A stretch of 64,000 nucleotides of DNA, taken from contig CP092863.1 in NCBI GenBank assembly GCA_030710605.1, positions 138,974,994 to 139,038,993 of the forward strand, given 5' to 3'. The position numbers and the translations under genes were made by a program. This stretch comes from Cordylochernes scorpioides. Lineage: Eukaryota; Arthropoda; Arachnida; Pseudoscorpiones; Chernetidae. Below, piece after piece: positions 61,103-64,000 of the stretch; within the stretch, counting starts at the first letter, position 1, and each line of letters opens with the position of its first letter. The notes beneath the pieces are model-generated. The model was not told the origin of the DNA, ran no database searches, and was given only the letters and a program-made list of their open reading frames with translations.

Positions 61103-61984
61103 CCATGGTTTCGAACTATGACCCTCATCAAGTACAATGGAAGTTTTGATTTTATAACATCCTACGAGAGGATGTTTTTAACAGGAGAGAAATGCCTCTT
61201 TTAGTACATAAATACCATATCCTACAGCGGGTTTATGTTGTATTTTAAACATATAGAGTAATTTAAAACATGGTGCTTTAATTTAAAAAAAAAACTAGTT
61301 AATAGTCCATTAAGCTAATGAACAAGAGAGAGAGAAATCTATAAATCATTTTTAAATTTTATTAAAATTTTATCTTGATAATAATTTTTATTATCATTGG
61401 TAATATTTTAAACAGAAACTTTTGATATCTAGACTGGTACATAAAGTTTAGTATTTTCGGAGGAAACATCTAAAACATTACAATTTAAAACTCTGTTTGC
61501 GTCATAATACTCATGAAAAAACTTAAGGAAGTGGAGAGACTTTGTTGTCGCCGGTCGTTTGTTATTTGGAAGTAGACAGAGGTTGTTTACACTTGGTTAC
61601 TCGTATGTCTTCAATAAAGGTCACTGTAATATCTTTCAGAGTTATTGTCTGAATCCCGATATACATGCTAAAAGGTACAACTTCCTAAAGTTTTATCCAT
61701 GAGTATATATATGCATATATACTGATGAAGGCCAAAGCTTGAAACTACTGTCAATAGTTCACCTTTCCAAAACTTTTAAAATATTACATATGGGGGCTAA
61801 GCACATTCTAAGACAACGTTAGCAAACATTTAGTAAAGAAATGAATCGTTTTATAGGGAAAATGAAATAACAAAATATTGAAAGAAATAACTGTATTTAT
61901 GATTTTTTTTTAAATTTATGGACGTTTTATCTTAATAAAATATTACATTACTCTGCAATAAGGTATCTTTATCACATTACAATA

Positions 61985-62530
61985 TACAACAATAACAAGA
62001 TTTTGAGTCCAGATGAGATTTGTCAAGTACTTTTTTAAATTTATTAATCAACCGATATTGAAATATTTGCGCTTTATTACAGAGGAAACAAACAAAACTA
62101 CAAATTAAAACTTAAAAATATTGTAGTACTTCGATGGAACACAAATATCTTAAATTTTTAATTGCCTTTGAGTAAAATAAACAAATTCTTTGAGTATTGA
62201 GAATTCCTCTAAGGTCATATTTAAAGAAAAAATAATGTAAGGAAAGAGATAGCTATAAATTAGACTAGACCCGTGATAAAATCATTGCAAGACTAGTGAA
62301 AATACAACAATAGCAAGATTTTGAGTCTAGATGAGTTTAGTGTAGAACTTCGGTGGAACACAATTATCTTAAATTTATTAATTGCCTTTGAATAAAATAA
62401 ATAAAGCCTTTGGATATTTAGAGAACGCTCCTCTACGTTCCTATTTAAATAAAAAATAATTTAAGGAGAGAGATATCTAAAACCTAGACTAGACTCGTGA
62501 TACAATCATTGCAGGGCTAGGTAAAATCCA
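61985..62530. repeat. Two diverged tandem repeats, unit 4
   Basis: Equivalent of 22548-23105, more diverged; second copy from about 62303. Confidence 0.75.
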
Positions 62531-62825
62531 TTCTTAAAACTGATATTATTTTATTATATTAACAAATCATAGGGGAAGATCAATTTTTTTCTATTTATAT
62601 TATTAAATTTAGATCATATAAAAGTTTCTAAGTATAGCCTTTCTGGTTTTGATACTATATTTCTCTATAATGTCACTTTAATTCTTTTAAATTAGACTTA
62701 TGACCTGTTTCCATGTTGTGTTGGCCTATGAAGGTTTCTTAGAGATCTTTGGTGTCTGATATTGATCTAAATTATTGCTATGACAGAGATAACAAAGTAT
62801 CATTCAACAATGTAGATGTACTTAC

Positions 62826-62982
62826 ACATTGAAATATGCCTCAGCAAGTGGGCTCACAAGTCCCGTCAGGTAGTGCAGACAAAGAGCCCCCCAAATCTTC
62901 GTCTGCAGAACCCACGTTGTGGCGCCACTTGGATGGTAATAGGTTAGGTCGTGGCCCAGACGACACTCGCTCACTCCCCCAG
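62826..62982 (-). CDS. Candidate internal exon 6 (157 nt), unit 4
   Basis: Same length as in unit 1, with a strong donor (GTAAGTAC) and acceptor (cgcag). In the phase set by exon 7 it is open throughout (YYHPSGATTW, TKIWGALCLHYL, AEAYFNV), while the rival frame meets a stop near the end. This is the best evidence for the frame choice. Product unrecognised. Confidence 0.5.
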
Positions 62983-63200
62983 CTGCGTTACAAAATCTAT
63001 CTTAACACTAGTTTTTCTCTCTGTGAATTTTTATTTATATTAGTATCATTTATTTATACTTTTTTGATACATTTAAAACGTAACATTATCTTGTAAAATA
63101 GTACAAATTAAACTGTTCATTAAAAATAATCACATTATGAGTAAATATACCAGAATATTTTTTAAGTTTCTGATAGTTTTCAAAGAGTAATATTAAATTT

Positions 63201-63311
63201 ATAAAACTATTTTAGAGGCGTAATATTCTTTTTAAAATTTTAAAAAGAATATTACGCCTCTAAAATAGTTTTATAATTTGATAACAGATGGCGCTCTAGT
63301 ACATCGTAATA
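63201..63311. mobile_element. Small insertion element (111 bp), 8-bp TSD, with perfect palindrome
   Basis: Flanked by ttaaattt (63193-63200 and 63312-63319); units 1-3 have the empty site. A 78-bp perfect palindrome (63199-63276, centre between 63237 and 63238) makes up most of it. It ends gataacagatggcgctctag then tacatcgtaata, homologous to the end of the 109-bp insertion at 2433-2541. Confidence 0.7.
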
Positions 63312-63559
63312 TTAAATTTAAATATGAATACACTCAAATTTTCTATTATCTAAGAGAAACTAAAATAAATTTTAATATCAAAATAAGGAGAGATCCAGAT
63401 TTAGCTCTTCTCTCAACAGAATACAAATTCTATCATAGATATCAGTAAAATTTAGGGCCTATTCAGAAATCGTTCTTTTAATTGGTTCTTAATTGATTAT
63501 ACAATTAATATTATAATAAAGATTATTATTAAGAGAGAAAAATAAAGGATATAGCTTAC

Positions 63560-64000
63560 CTGCCCAAAGGACGTGGTGGTGCTCCATGAAGACTAGGGTG
63601 TGTTGATGTGCGGGTAAGATGGAAGTCCCGCGCATGTTATGTGAGCGAATGTTGTACTGTGCTGTTGGACCTAACGCTGTGATAGTGGGGCCCTACAGAA
63701 GGGAAGGGACAGAGCCCGATGACCCAAACTCAACATCTCTGTTGAGCAAGGGCCAGCGGACTTCTGTCTCAACCCAGAAATGTTCTGACGTGTGCCTAGA
63801 AAATGTTGGACGGCGCATGTCAGTGTGCAGGGTGTTGTCAAGTGAGCCCCCCCAAATGGGTTCTGGGATGTATACCCTACAATGGAGGAACCCCGGCTCA
63901 TCAAACTTAGTGTCGATGGCGTTTAAAGTATGGAAATGGGGAGCCAGGGGTGAGGTGTGTGGGTGGAGGTGTGGCAGGTGGGGTGTGTATGCCCTGTTTG
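63560..64000 (-). pseudogene. Exon 7 candidate, unit 4, partial and frameshifted
   Basis: Donor at 63555-63559 and the frame with the shared TAG as in other units, with seven C in the run. An extra T at about 63923 (gcgtttaaag) breaks the frame at the PYFN position. The acceptor lies beyond the window. Confidence 0.5.

Larger units (their letters stand above)
57288..64000. repeat. Macro-tandem unit 4 (partial)
   Basis: Fourth copy, cut by the window end inside the largest exon candidate. It shares the solo LTR with units 2 and 3 but is more diverged from them than they are from each other. It carries a private 111-bp palindromic insertion at 63201-63311. In places (61650-61720, 62520-62600) it keeps sequence otherwise seen only in unit 1. 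Confidence 0.95.

Overview
This window is nuclear DNA from an animal, most likely an arthropod. It is AT-rich (exact GC content not computed) and full of transposable-element relics, SINEs, MITEs and minisatellites. The only protein-like segments sit between canonical GTAAG/TGCAG splice signals. The Ty3/Gypsy-like gag, the mariner type and the tRNA-derived SINEs fit a chelicerate best, but that is only an impression. I see no rRNA gene, no functional tRNA, no CRISPR array and no intact host gene.

The dominant structure is a head-to-tail array of one long unit. Using the same landmark (the end of a 57-bp minisatellite), units start at 81, 17932, 37597 and 57288. Their lengths are about 17.85, 19.67 and 19.69 kb, and the fourth unit is cut by the window end.

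Each unit reads, left to right: an AT-rich stretch; a cluster of GC-richer minus-strand exon-like blocks, some inside 280-340 bp tandem repeats; a pogo-like MITE; a larger pair of minus-strand exons (about 157 and 458 nt, in compatible splice phase); AT-rich spacer with TE insertions; a 39-bp inverted repeat; a 5'-truncated mariner transposase; an internally deleted Ty3/Gypsy-like LTR element; SINEs; an internally amplified MITE; a 35-bp minisatellite nested in a 57-bp minisatellite.

The minus-strand exons belong to an unrecognised protein. All copies carry an in-frame TAG inside the largest exon candidate, and several copies carry further frameshifts, so the copies look like decaying paralogues or exons whose boundaries I have only partly resolved.

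Insertions present in some units and absent in others (solo LTR, a 292-bp GC-rich retroinsertion, a small element of about 110 bp) leave clean target-site duplications and empty sites. They order the duplications: unit 1's left half split off first, while its right half (from about 8.45 kb) was homogenised with unit 2. Much of the difference between the middle copies is single-base indels, so assembly quality should be considered.
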